Virus record (IMG/VR): IMGVR_UViG_3300024346_000247
Location: 1 to 35,073 of that record
Source of the DNA: a virus
Direction: 5' to 3' (one strand)
DNA: 35,073 nt
Part shown: positions 20,370-28,852 of the stretch, piece by piece
Layout: every line of letters begins with the position of its first letter
How positions within the stretch are numbered: position 1 is the stretch's first letter
The notes under the pieces: model-generated
The model's database searches: none
What the model was told of the DNA's origin: nothing
What the model saw: only the letters and a program-made list of their open reading frames with translations
Translations under genes and position numbers: made by a program

Positions 20370-20473
20370 CTTGAAGACGCTACGATCACTATGGTGTGTC
20401 TGAGATATTCAAGTGATGGTTACTATCTGAGAACAGGTAGCAGTGGATCTGATCACCACTGGGGACTTTTTTT
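20370..20473 (+). ncRNA. Candidate structured RNA ending in an intrinsic terminator
   Basis: Several hairpins lie in order: CTTGAA/TTCAAG (20370-20375, 20408-20413), CTATCTG-AGAA-CAGGTAG (20423-20440), and CAGTGG/CCACTG (20441-20446, 20456-20461), followed by a T7 run (20467-20473). At least the terminator for the early operon is likely real. A separate small RNA is possible, but no clear promoter is seen inside the segment. Confidence 0.4.
20441..20473 (+). terminator. Intrinsic terminator at the end of the early operon
   Basis: A 6-bp stem CAGTGG/CCACTG with a 9-nt loop is followed after GGGAC by seven T residues. It stands 108 nt after the last early gene. Confidence 0.6.
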
Positions 20474-20507
20474 AACCAAACAACCAGCCCAGTAGGGAGC
20501 ACACATT

Positions 20508-20537
20508 ATGAAAGTATCAAAAGATTGCTACGAGTAG
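20508..20537 (+). pseudogene. Nine-codon frame, possible gene remnant
   Basis: ATG 20508 opens MKVSKDCYE and stops at TAG 20537. A GGGAG Shine-Dalgarno stands 8 nt upstream. The tail overlaps the end of the reversed secreted-protein gene (20528-20791). It may be the start of a gene cut off by insertion of that cassette; it could also be chance. Confidence 0.35.
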
Positions 20538-20791
20538 TTCTTAACAATTGCTACAACAACTCGATTGCCATTCCCCGATTTAAATTTCACGACTCCATCC
20601 TCTGTAAGCAGAAGCATACCATCGGTTGCTTCTACCTCCTTATAGAAAACGTGGTCACCGCTGTTAGCATATATAGTTTTAGCCTGTGCAATTGAATGCG
20701 TTAATCCGCTATCGCAGAGAATCTTTATTGCTGGATCAGCCAGTGAAGTTAAAGGAGATAAGATAATCGAAAGGAGAAGTAGTAGTTTCAT
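20528..20791 (-). CDS. Small secreted protein, moron-like, 87 aa
   Basis: The N-terminus MKLLLLLSIILSPLTSLADP is a clear signal peptide with probable cleavage after SLA. The mature part is about 69 residues of mixed beta pattern (KILCDSGLTHSIAQAKTIYA, DGMLLLTEDGVVKFKSGNGN) with one cysteine. It would be exported to the envelope or periplasm. It is read against its neighbours on both sides, which is typical of a moron (an added gene with its own control). Superinfection exclusion or envelope change are possible roles, not shown. An inverted repeat lies 10 bp upstream of the ATG. Confidence 0.65.
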   Translation of the reverse strand: MKLLLLLSIILSPLTSLADPAIKILCDSGLTHSIAQAKTIYANSGDHVFYKEVEATDGMLLLTEDGVVKFKSGNGNRVVVAIVKNYS

Positions 20792-20800
20792 CCACCCATA

Positions 20801-20819
20801 TTAAACCAATGAGGTTTAA
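20801..20819. promoter_or_regulatory. Inverted repeat between divergent genes
   Basis: TTAAACC (20801-20807) and GGTTTAA (20813-20819) form a perfect 7-bp inverted repeat with loop AATGA. It lies 10 bp upstream of the secreted-protein gene and 65 bp upstream of the nuclease-like gene on the other strand, so it could be an operator for one or both. Confidence 0.5.
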
Positions 20820-20884
20820 AATGATATCGAGTGAACCACGTATATTTGTATCTTTATTCTCGTATACATAACCCAAAGATAATT

Positions 20885-21304
20885 ATGAAACATAAGAGAT
20901 TCGACATGGAAATGTTCGACCTGACGGACAGCCCCGCCAGAGAAGCAACCAAGCAGTACTTATCCCGAATGGGATACACTGCCATAGATAACCCCGACAA
21001 GTACTGCGCTGACCTTATCATTGAGGACATTTGCTATGTCGAGTGCGAGTGCAAGCTCGTGTGGAAAGGTCCAGTATTCCCTTGGCCTACAGTGCACATC
21101 CCGCAGCGTAAGCAGAAGTTTGCCAAGCTGGATATGCGAGTCCTGTTCTACATCTGGAACGCAGAGTACAGTCACGCTATGCGTATAGCTGGGGAGCTGC
21201 TGACAGATGACAGGCTAGTTGAAGTACCTAATCGAATGATATCAAAGGGTGAATACTTCTATGATATCCCTATGAATTGCATTCATATCGTAAGCAAATG
21301 CTAG
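20885..21304 (+). CDS. PD-(D/E)XK nuclease-like protein, 139 aa
   Basis: I chose ATG 20885 because of its AGATAATTATG context; ATG 20831 would add 18 unusual residues. The product has a leading Glu in SPAREATKQYLSRMGY, then NPDKYCADLIIEDICYVECE and CK, which give an Asp, then Glu-x-Lys (ECK), followed by IPQRKQKF with a Gln. This order is the PD-(D/E)XK nuclease pattern. Such small proteins often act as junction resolvases or modification-dependent nucleases. It lies apart from the other recombination genes. A GCAA-loop hairpin (21345-21360) follows. Confidence 0.6.
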   Translation: MKHKRFDMEMFDLTDSPAREATKQYLSRMGYTAIDNPDKYCADLIIEDICYVECECKLVWKGPVFPWPTVHIPQRKQKFAKLDMRVLFYIWNAEYSHAMRIAGELLTDDRLVEVPNRMISKGEYFYDIPMNCIHIVSKC

Positions 21305-21344
21305 TATTACTTGCGTTGTATCACAGGACCAACATAGTGAAGTT

Positions 21345-21404
21345 ACCTTAGCAATAAGGTTTGTGTTATGTTACGTTATGTGTACAGTGCAGGGGGCTTT
21401 TTTT
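21345..21404 (+). other. Weak terminator-like sequence after the nuclease-like gene
   Basis: ACCTTA-GCAA-TAAGGT (21345-21360) is a GNRA-loop hairpin followed by T-rich sequence. Further on, GGGGGC is followed by seven T (21398-21404), similar to the end of the repeated early terminators, but its upstream stem arm is not evident. Confidence 0.35.
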
Positions 21405-21421
21405 CATAGTTCAAGTCCCCA

Positions 21422-21457
21422 AAAAACTTGGCCTCCCTTTTAATTAAGGGAGGCCAA
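21422..21457 (-). terminator. Strong terminator of the minus-strand late operon
   Basis: A perfect 12-bp stem, TTGGCCTCCCTT (21428-21439) with 21446-21457, loop TTAATT, is followed on the minus strand by a T-run at 21426-21421. It stands 15 nt after the stop of the 2,444-aa gene and closes the late operon. On the plus strand it is followed by ACTTGTTTT, so it may also work weakly that way. Confidence 0.9.
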
Positions 21458-21471
21458 ACTTGTTTTAGGAC

Positions 21472-24400
21472 CTAGCGATCAAAGGTAGGAGTTACTCCTT
21501 CTTTCCTTTGCTTCTTTTGGTACTTCCTCTGGGACTCTACGCCACCTCCAGTGCGGTAGTACCATACGTCAGACAGAGGAGAGTTACGCCAAGATTTAAT
21601 CTCGAACAGTTCCTTGTCGCCCTTGACCCACGATCTCAGTGACTGTTCACCGTCGATCATAATGTTAATCGCAGGAGGAGTGAAGCGTTGAATTACACTT
21701 TCTACTACACCCTTATTCAGTGCACTAGAAGTAGTGTACCTAGACAGTCCAAACATACCCAGCATATTATTCATTACGTGCTCGGGGATATAGGTATCCT
21801 TGCCTGCAATCCAGTCATCGAGTAAGTCCGATGGTAGGCCAAACATAGTCAACAGGGTAGCCATATATGCGAGCCTACGTAGCGCAACGGTACGTTGCTG
21901 CAATGTTTTTCCTGGGCCACCAAGGTCATTCATAAACTCCTGTCTGTTGTAGTTCAAGTCCAGTAGCATAAAGGTACTAAGCTTGTAGAACAGACGCTTG
22001 CTCGGATCAGTCTGGTATCCCTCTGGCACCTGCAAGTAAGTCAGCGGCTGCCGCTCAAGTAGTTCGGATAGTAGTGCCTCCTTAATCTCTTTGCTCTCTG
22101 CCGCCCTATCTAACTTGAGATCGCTGATGGCCTTCCGTGCACCCTCTGGACCCATTTTAATAGTAAGGTAGTCAACCAACTGCTGGTGCTTCTTAGATCC
22201 TACTGGTGCATTGGCTTTCTTGACGAAGTCATCGTAGGCAGCCTCGACACTAGCGTGCTTCATAGCTGTATCCATTTGACGGAACGGGACCAGACGGCTA
22301 AGACCAAAGTCCAGTGCCTTGGTTAGGAAACTAGGATCTTCAAACTCAGCAGATAGCTGAGTCTTAGCAATACCGAAGTCCCTCTCGATGTCGAACCTAC
22401 GGTTACCTGTAACGGTACGGTAGGTGCCAGAGACTACTCCACCAAGTCCACGGTACAGTGCCACCTTGTACAAGTCCATAATCTGTACGAGCACAGGGCC
22501 AGGGTTGATAAGTGTAGCCATGTACGTAAGCGTACCGAGGCTCTTTAAAATTTCATTCTCCGCTTGGAACTGAGACGTAATCAACTCGGTCAAGCTCTTG
22601 AGTTCATTTGCATCCGCTTGATCAATTTGACCTGCGGTAAATAGTTGCTCGGTAAGTTTACCAAGCTCACCTAGTAAGCGACCCTCGCCCTTCTTAGTAT
22701 CACCCACAACCTTGAAGCTTTCAATCGCTCGGCTCATGTTCGTAGTGTACTTGCCAAAGGCAATGCCTGGGTTGTCGTAGAACTTTAGCTTGTCCTCTGG
22801 TATCAACTGAATCTCACGTGCCTTAACATTGCCTGGAAGTTTAACACCGTTAAGATCCAAACGGAACTTACCTTGCAGGAAGTCCTGAAAGAAACGTGCA
22901 CGCTCGGTCTCTTGCATTTCAGGCAGAGGTGCAGGGTTACCATCTGCATCCTTCATTTCACTACGACGAATGTTCTCTTCGTTGACCAGCAGCTCAAAGG
23001 TACGCTTAGTCTTATGCCCGTAGGATTTAATTAGGCCCTCAAGATCTTTGATTACACGAGGGAAGTAGTCCTCAAGGTAACCAATCTTAGGCATACCGAG
23101 TTCATTGTACTCAGTATATATCTCCTCCAAGATAGGCTGTACGTCCAAGCGGTACATATTAAGTAAGCCGTGCTTGTGAAGTAGCGCATCCCTGCGCTGC
23201 ATCTTAGCTTTATTGGACGGAAGGTTTGCCTCCTCTGGAGTAGGGCTAAAGAACATAAGCTGCTTGAGTTCTTGGAACTCTGCACCCTTAACAGCATTCA
23301 ACTTATTAAAGAACATCTCTGTCTGCTTCCTGTACCCTATAGACCGCATGCGAATAGCAGAGTCTAAGTTCTGAAGTATACGACCAAACATCGGATTGAT
23401 ACGATTCAGTCGTGTAATGACTGGAGTCAGGTACTTCGATGCAGTCTTACGGAAGGCACCGTCGAGCCACTTGCGCTCTTCACGGATGCGCTCAGATGCA
23501 TCCTGGCCTACCCTTTCACCCGCTTCGGTGTTCTCCTTGGCAGTGTTCTTGTCTGTTGCATCGTAAGCCCGTGCTACCACGTCCTGATTCTTGGGTCGGA
23601 GTGCAGGGTCTGCTGCCTTCAGCAGCTCCACAGAGTCAACAATGACCTGTGCAGCTTCAGGGTTAGTCTTGATCATTGGCCCCAGTACCTTAGCCATATA
23701 AGCCTGTACCGAGCGAAGTAGTTGTACGATGGCATTCCAAGCTGGACCGCCTTGGCTTTCCATTTGGTACTGCTCGGAAAACTCTCCATATAATAAATTC
23801 TGTATTACTGCACGGCTGTACTCTGAGCCATAGGCAACATAGTCCTCGGGCTTGATGTTCTGGTACACATCTTTAATATCCGAAAGCTCTACATCGGTAA
23901 GGGTTTTACCATAGGCATCGAAGAAGTCTCTCCATACCTTGCCTCCCTCGGCCATAGAGAATTTCTTTCTGGCCGAAACCATTAGGACTTGGTGCATAGC
24001 AGCGTGAATTATTTCTTCACGCATTGCTGCACGTACGCCAGCCTTGCTGCGTTTAAGCAGCAGCATAGGGTTGTACTCAATGATCCCCCTAGTAGCATTG
24101 TAACGTGCTACATAGTCGGTGTTCCCCATTCGCATAACGATAGGAGTACTGATCTTATCGCCTATAGGAAAGAACTCCTTCTCGATGGCATCCTGTACTT
24201 GGCCGCCATTGTCGTAGGTATCTCTGGGACCACGGTCCTCTACCTCGGTGTCAGTAGCCTGAGCTGTTACGTCTTCTTGACTGGCTAGTCTTACTCCCTC
24301 TTCGTATGTATCTACTTCTGGAAAGCCAGTTCCATCGTATTCACTTCCGACCGTTCCATCGAAACGCATAAACACTACGTCTGGCTGACCTCCATTGAAG

Positions 24401-27400
24401 TTTCTATAAGTTTGAGTAGACCAACCATCGGGTTGAAACTCAGGATTAAACTTTAATCTAGCGACTGGAGTAAATCCATAGCTTGCGTACTTGACGGGAA
24501 GAACAGTTTCAAATCCATTTAAAAACTTAACCTTACCAGTAGAGATAGCCATATCAAAGGCTGCATCTACATCTTGAGCTGTAGCATTAGAAGATTTAGT
24601 TACACTGGATAGTTCTCCATCTGGGGAGATTGCCATAGTAACACTTTCGCCACGCTCGCTAGAGGTAATGATTAGATCATAACCTTTATAATCAGAAGCT
24701 TTGAATACATCAACAGATGATCCAAATTTATTCCCGTCTTTATTATCTTTCGCAATTCTTGCGAATCTATTCTCGCCTAGAACGGGGCCTCGCTTAACAA
24801 CTTTAAGGCTTCCTTTTGGTTCTTTGCCAGTCCCATTTTTATAACTGACCTTACCTGTGTAGCTTGAGAGCCTGTTAATTGATCTTGTAACTTGTCGTTT
24901 TCTGTTTGATTCAACTGAGCTGCTTTCATATACCGCTCCGCTTCCTCTGGATTTGAGGTAATCAGAGATAACACGTTGTCTAAGGAATTTGTCATATTCT
25001 TTTCTGTTTTCATTTTGTCTTGTTTTTGCTACGGCATCAGGGAACTCAATGTCACGTTTAACTAAACGTTCTTTAGCTAAGAAATCAAGTATCAAGTTAG
25101 CATCTGCTTCACTCCTCGTCGATCCATCGACAGGATAGAAGACATCGGCTGGCTCATCAAAGGAAGACTTAAGTGCACCCGCTGCACCAGTCCACCCGTT
25201 GCGATCCCATATTTGTTTTTCTCCAAACCATACTAAAGCCTGCAAATCGTCTGGGTTCATGTTCAGCTTTTGTGCTGCCCTACGAAAAACTAACTGCCCT
25301 AATGCAAAGTCAGGATTATTTACTGCTGTCTCTTGAGATGGAAGAATCCTAGCATCCGCCTGCCCAGCGTAGATAACCCTACGCAATAGACGAGCAGCCC
25401 ATACATCAATTGTTGCCTCCAGAGATTCACCATTCAAGTTCATCGTGAACTGAGGTGTCTTAGGGGTCATCTTGTCCTTGCTTAGTCTCTCATTAAACCA
25501 GACTTGGGCCAATGCCTTTAATGCAGGGTAAGAGTTTGTTCCGTATTTTTTACCGCTAGTTTGCGCTGGCTCCAAGTTATAATGCTCGGCAGCCGAGCTT
25601 AGTAAAGCACTCGGCTCAGACTTCTTAATCATCTCAGGTGTGTATAGCACACCCTTACTGTTCTTTACCTTATCTTTAAGTAGTAAATCCCCGAGTGTAC
25701 CAGCCTTCATTTGGCCATACAACTTTAAGTACTCTTTAATATTTGCATCAAACTCTCCCGCTTTAAATCTATTATATAGATCTACGCTAAAACGAAAGTT
25801 AGTTTCAACTGGTGTTTGAGCAGAAGTAGTTCCTAATAACTGAGTAAAGATTGGCAAGTCATTGCCAAATATCTGACTGAGGCGTTGACGCATTCTACCA
25901 TACCAACCAATTCCAGCAGCAATGGCTGGGTCATTCATCATAGTAGCAGCTTCATTTGCTACTTGGTCGGCTAGATTATCTACGGCCCCCGATGCAATCG
26001 CTGCATTTAATTCCTGCTGTTGTGGACTTGACACAACATAATGAAAGGAACCATAGTCTGGAACGGAAGTATCAGTGGGTCCAGGGCCACTGTAATCGCT
26101 GATAAAAGGAGAACTTAGTAGATCGTAGTCCCGTGTTACTTTCTTTTCTTTGGGCTTTGAAGGTGCCGCCTCGGCCACCACGTCTCCTTCAATTTGTTCA
26201 TTCGTTCTGTATTCCCTCATGTTCCTGTAATCCAGGACAACACCATATCTGTCATAGCTTTTATCCTCGTCAGACATCGCTTCACGAACTTCTTGAAGAG
26301 TCATAGGGCTTGTTTGAGGGTAGCCGTTAAACGGATCTACAAATTCATAGAGCGGTTCTCCCTCGGCCTTATCTAATGGTGCCGCCTCGGCCACTACGTC
26401 TGGTCCTAGAGACAGCCACTCATTACTTGGTGTAGCTCCGTACTGAGGATTCTTAACTAGGACAAGCGGTCCGATCTGAATAGCTTGGTCGCCTGCGACC
26501 ACCTCCTGCATTGTCTCACGGTTATAGAAGTAACCTCTGCGCTCTGGGTCCATACCTACCTGTATGTAAGACGGATCTTTGAGGGCCTTGTCGGCCATCT
26601 TCTTAGCTTGAGTAGAAGTTACATTTTTGTATGTTCCCCGAATCGTAGCTATAGTAGTTTTGTCTTTTCCAGTTGCTATGTTTAAGGCGGCGAGGCCGTT
26701 TTTTCCAGCCACGCCAAGCTGCACGTTTTCAAGAACCCCTGTAGATTTATACGAAAGTGGATTACCAGCCTGAAAACTGTTACCTTTCGGTTCGTGAATT
26801 ACAGGAATCCAAGTTCCGTAATATTTGTATGCGGGAATATCCAAACGCATAGCTACTAGCTTTCCGTCAGGAACTACTGCGTTAAAGAGAGGAACTTGAT
26901 TCTCTTTCAAGGCAGTGCGCATTTCCGAGTTAGTCTCAGGGGCAGGCACAAAATCATAAGCGTGCACTGGTTTAAACTCATCCGCAACCTCTGCTAACCT
27001 GCGGCTTTGCTGACGATCACCAGCCTTAATGTTTTCCTTAAGTATCTTGGCTTGCTCTTGGATCTCTGGAGTGCGCTTCAAAACATCCTTGAAAGACATT
27101 GACAGGCGGTCCACGCCTGCCACTTCAGCCGTTACATCTTGTGCAATAGCAACCGAGATAGGCTTTCTGCTGTTAGGGTTATAACCCTTCTTCATCTGCG
27201 CACGTACTTCCTTGCCCATTGCATTAATTTCAGCAGGTGAATACCCAGCTTCAATTAACTCTGACCGAACCCTAGAAGCGTTCTTGCCTTTGCCATTTGC
27301 CATATAAACAGCAAGCTCAAGGTCCGAGTTATATGCAACCTTCTGACCGCTGTACCTTGGTTTAGACTGAGACATCCTTGGAGAGATACGGAAGTTACCA

Positions 27401-28806
27401 CGTACTGCTGGTGCTTGTTCTCTAGCACGCTTTTCTAATTGATCAACTACCGCTGGAGCCTCACGGCGAAACTGCTCTTCGCTCATACCAGCTTGTTTAG
27501 CTCTGGTCTGTATGTTGGATAGTTCTTGCTCTGGATCTAAATCTAAAACATCTGGCTCTGGTGCCTGCTCTACAGCAGCCTCTGGCTGCACTGGTACTTG
27601 CTCCCGTGTAGGATCGGGTGCTTGGTCAGGTAGGTCTAGCTCTTGTTCAGGGCCAACAGGCACAGGTGCACTAACTGTATCAATTTGCATTGGGTACGTT
27701 GTATCGTACCGACCAGCTAGTTCTGCTTCGACTGCTGCCCTTGGATCTTGGCCAGCATCAATGGCCAATGATACCGTCTTTACTGGACCATCAATTGGCT
27801 TGTAGGTTACTGTAACCGCATCGGGGATAGTAAGCTCTGATCTTTCTTGAACTGGTTTATTTAAGTCTGCCTTTGTTCCGCCTGATGGTGCACTTGGTGC
27901 ACCTCCAATAAGTTGTACCCCTCCGCTCACTGTCCCACCTACTACAGCACCTACGCCGAACTCTAAAGCACGCTTCCTGAGTACGTCCATTGACACAAGC
28001 TCACGGTCTTCGTCGTACAGTAAAGATGCAATGGTATCAAGCGACTGCCCTTGCAGTGCTTCAGTGCCGCCTTCTGCCAATGAGGATTCCCCCATTTGAC
28101 GAAGTGCACTCTTTTGCTTTTCAATAGCTTTCTTTAGAGCCTTATTAGATACGCCACCCTTTTGAAGTTGTCTCAAGACAGGACGCATTATCTTGCCTAA
28201 TGCTGCTGTCTCAAGGGCAGTACCAATTGCAGTCTGAGCAAGCATACCAACAAGAGCTTGATCCTTTTCATTTTCATCAAAGTCCGTGTATCCTTTTTGA
28301 AGCGTCTGCTCCATATCGCCAAGAAACTCAGATGACATTTGACCACCTGTAGTAAGAGCCGCTGCACCTATCATTCCAGGAACGTTACCCGCAGCAAAGC
28401 CTGCTGCACCAGCAGCAGCGGTAACTGGTAATTGACCAATGCCACGGAACACTTGCCCTGCAAAGGATTCTCCAAACTCTCTATCTAATCCAACGTTTTC
28501 ACCAATGCCTTGACCGTACTGCCGTAGATCCTGAGCGGCCTCAAGCATACTATCGCTTTGATAAACTTGTCCTGCCCACTGGGTAATGCCAGCAATAGTA
28601 CTAACAGTAGACTCAGCTGCACCAGTAAATAATCCCTTAACAACGTCTAAAGCAAGAGGATCTTCTGCATCTATAACCTTAGGCGGTAAACTTTGTTGAG
28701 TAGTTTGCTGCTGTAAAACATTAAAGATATCACTTTCAGAAGCACCCTCTGGGTGCGTGACTTTGTATTGCTTACCTTGAGGGTCAGTTACTATACTTAC
28801 TGGCAT
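21472..28806 (-). CDS. Giant internal virion (ejection) polyvalent protein, 2,444 aa
   Basis: This one gene covers 21% of the window. The N-terminus (VTDPQGKQYKVTHPEGASES) is a small domain common at the start of such proteins. Residues about 50-310 are Gly/Ala-rich hydrophobic helices (AAAGAAGFAAGNVPGMIGAA), about 372-428 a Pro/Glu/Gln linker. Further segments: about 750-770 MDPERRGYFYNRETMQ; about 980-1015 GNDLPIFTQLLGTTSAQTPV; about 1385-1487 a GNAT-like region (SISPDGELSSVTK-type start as ISPDGELSSVTK, then YASYGFTPVARLKFNPEF, QPDVVFMRFDG); about 1590-1605 REEIIHAAMHQ, a possible metal-binding helix. The C-terminal 700 residues are helical. Ejection with the DNA and action in the cell are inferred. 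Confidence 0.75.
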   Translation of the reverse strand: MPVSIVTDPQGKQYKVTHPEGASESDIFNVLQQQTTQQSLPPKVIDAEDPLALDVVKGLFTGAAESTVSTIAGITQWAGQVYQSDSMLEAAQDLRQYGQGIGENVGLDREFGESFAGQVFRGIGQLPVTAAAGAAGFAAGNVPGMIGAAALTTGGQMSSEFLGDMEQTLQKGYTDFDENEKDQALVGMLAQTAIGTALETAALGKIMRPVLRQLQKGGVSNKALKKAIEKQKSALRQMGESSLAEGGTEALQGQSLDTIASLLYDEDRELVSMDVLRKRALEFGVGAVVGGTVSGGVQLIGGAPSAPSGGTKADLNKPVQERSELTIPDAVTVTYKPIDGPVKTVSLAIDAGQDPRAAVEAELAGRYDTTYPMQIDTVSAPVPVGPEQELDLPDQAPDPTREQVPVQPEAAVEQAPEPDVLDLDPEQELSNIQTRAKQAGMSEEQFRREAPAVVDQLEKRAREQAPAVRGNFRISPRMSQSKPRYSGQKVAYNSDLELAVYMANGKGKNASRVRSELIEAGYSPAEINAMGKEVRAQMKKGYNPNSRKPISVAIAQDVTAEVAGVDRLSMSFKDVLKRTPEIQEQAKILKENIKAGDRQQSRRLAEVADEFKPVHAYDFVPAPETNSEMRTALKENQVPLFNAVVPDGKLVAMRLDIPAYKYYGTWIPVIHEPKGNSFQAGNPLSYKSTGVLENVQLGVAGKNGLAALNIATGKDKTTIATIRGTYKNVTSTQAKKMADKALKDPSYIQVGMDPERRGYFYNRETMQEVVAGDQAIQIGPLVLVKNPQYGATPSNEWLSLGPDVVAEAAPLDKAEGEPLYEFVDPFNGYPQTSPMTLQEVREAMSDEDKSYDRYGVVLDYRNMREYRTNEQIEGDVVAEAAPSKPKEKKVTRDYDLLSSPFISDYSGPGPTDTSVPDYGSFHYVVSSPQQQELNAAIASGAVDNLADQVANEAATMMNDPAIAAGIGWYGRMRQRLSQIFGNDLPIFTQLLGTTSAQTPVETNFRFSVDLYNRFKAGEFDANIKEYLKLYGQMKAGTLGDLLLKDKVKNSKGVLYTPEMIKKSEPSALLSSAAEHYNLEPAQTSGKKYGTNSYPALKALAQVWFNERLSKDKMTPKTPQFTMNLNGESLEATIDVWAARLLRRVIYAGQADARILPSQETAVNNPDFALGQLVFRRAAQKLNMNPDDLQALVWFGEKQIWDRNGWTGAAGALKSSFDEPADVFYPVDGSTRSEADANLILDFLAKERLVKRDIEFPDAVAKTRQNENRKEYDKFLRQRVISDYLKSRGSGAVYESSSVESNRKRQVTRSINRLSSYTGKVSYKNGTGKEPKGSLKVVKRGPVLGENRFARIAKDNKDGNKFGSSVDVFKASDYKGYDLIITSSERGESVTMAISPDGELSSVTKSSNATAQDVDAAFDMAISTGKVKFLNGFETVLPVKYASYGFTPVARLKFNPEFQPDGWSTQTYRNFNGGQPDVVFMRFDGTVGSEYDGTGFPEVDTYEEGVRLASQEDVTAQATDTEVEDRGPRDTYDNGGQVQDAIEKEFFPIGDKISTPIVMRMGNTDYVARYNATRGIIEYNPMLLLKRSKAGVRAAMREEIIHAAMHQVLMVSARKKFSMAEGGKVWRDFFDAYGKTLTDVELSDIKDVYQNIKPEDYVAYGSEYSRAVIQNLLYGEFSEQYQMESQGGPAWNAIVQLLRSVQAYMAKVLGPMIKTNPEAAQVIVDSVELLKAADPALRPKNQDVVARAYDATDKNTAKENTEAGERVGQDASERIREERKWLDGAFRKTASKYLTPVITRLNRINPMFGRILQNLDSAIRMRSIGYRKQTEMFFNKLNAVKGAEFQELKQLMFFSPTPEEANLPSNKAKMQRRDALLHKHGLLNMYRLDVQPILEEIYTEYNELGMPKIGYLEDYFPRVIKDLEGLIKSYGHKTKRTFELLVNEENIRRSEMKDADGNPAPLPEMQETERARFFQDFLQGKFRLDLNGVKLPGNVKAREIQLIPEDKLKFYDNPGIAFGKYTTNMSRAIESFKVVGDTKKGEGRLLGELGKLTEQLFTAGQIDQADANELKSLTELITSQFQAENEILKSLGTLTYMATLINPGPVLVQIMDLYKVALYRGLGGVVSGTYRTVTGNRRFDIERDFGIAKTQLSAEFEDPSFLTKALDFGLSRLVPFRQMDTAMKHASVEAAYDDFVKKANAPVGSKKHQQLVDYLTIKMGPEGARKAISDLKLDRAAESKEIKEALLSELLERQPLTYLQVPEGYQTDPSKRLFYKLSTFMLLDLNYNRQEFMNDLGGPGKTLQQRTVALRRLAYMATLLTMFGLPSDLLDDWIAGKDTYIPEHVMNNMLGMFGLSRYTTSSALNKGVVESVIQRFTPPAINIMIDGEQSLRSWVKGDKELFEIKSWRNSPLSDVWYYRTGGGVESQRKYQKKQRKEGVTPTFDR
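24777..25013 (-). CDS. Possible overprinted gene inside the giant gene, 78 aa
   Basis: In another minus-strand frame within the giant gene (residues about 1264-1343) a 78-codon frame encodes a regular helical protein: MTNSLDNVLSLITSNPEEAE from its second Met, RYMKAAQLNQTENDKLQDQL, and SVIKMGLAKNQKEALKLLSE. Its composition looks more protein-like than chance, and its leader ACAAGACAAAATG resembles the phage early leaders. In the same segment the giant protein is basic and low in complexity. Chance cannot be excluded. Confidence 0.35.
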   Translation of the reverse strand: MKTEKNMTNSLDNVLSLITSNPEEAERYMKAAQLNQTENDKLQDQLTGSQATQVRSVIKMGLAKNQKEALKLLSEAPF

Positions 28807-28852
28807 ATATTTAAATTAGAATGTAAATTGATTAATAGAGTTACTAGATTAA

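Larger units (their letters stand above)
20323..20509. repeat. 24-bp direct repeats flanking a 139-bp segment
   Basis: A perfect 24-bp repeat, containing CCCAGTAGGGAGCACACAT, stands at 20323-20346 and 20486-20509, 163 bp apart. Copy 1 covers the stop of the 48-aa gene. Copy 2 puts GGGAG 8 nt before an ATG that opens a nine-codon frame. The layout looks like insertion of a segment by duplication of its target or recombination between short repeats. Confidence 0.8.

Noticed and set aside
21398-21420. tRNA T-arm or attP-like sequence (GTTCAAGTCCCC)
   Set aside because: No acceptor, D or anticodon arms can be formed around it, and no integrase is present in the window.
27512-27805. 97-aa Ser/Gly/Cys-rich frame on the plus strand
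   Set aside because: It is the complement of the Pro/Glu/Gln linker of the giant ejection gene; composition follows from that linker.
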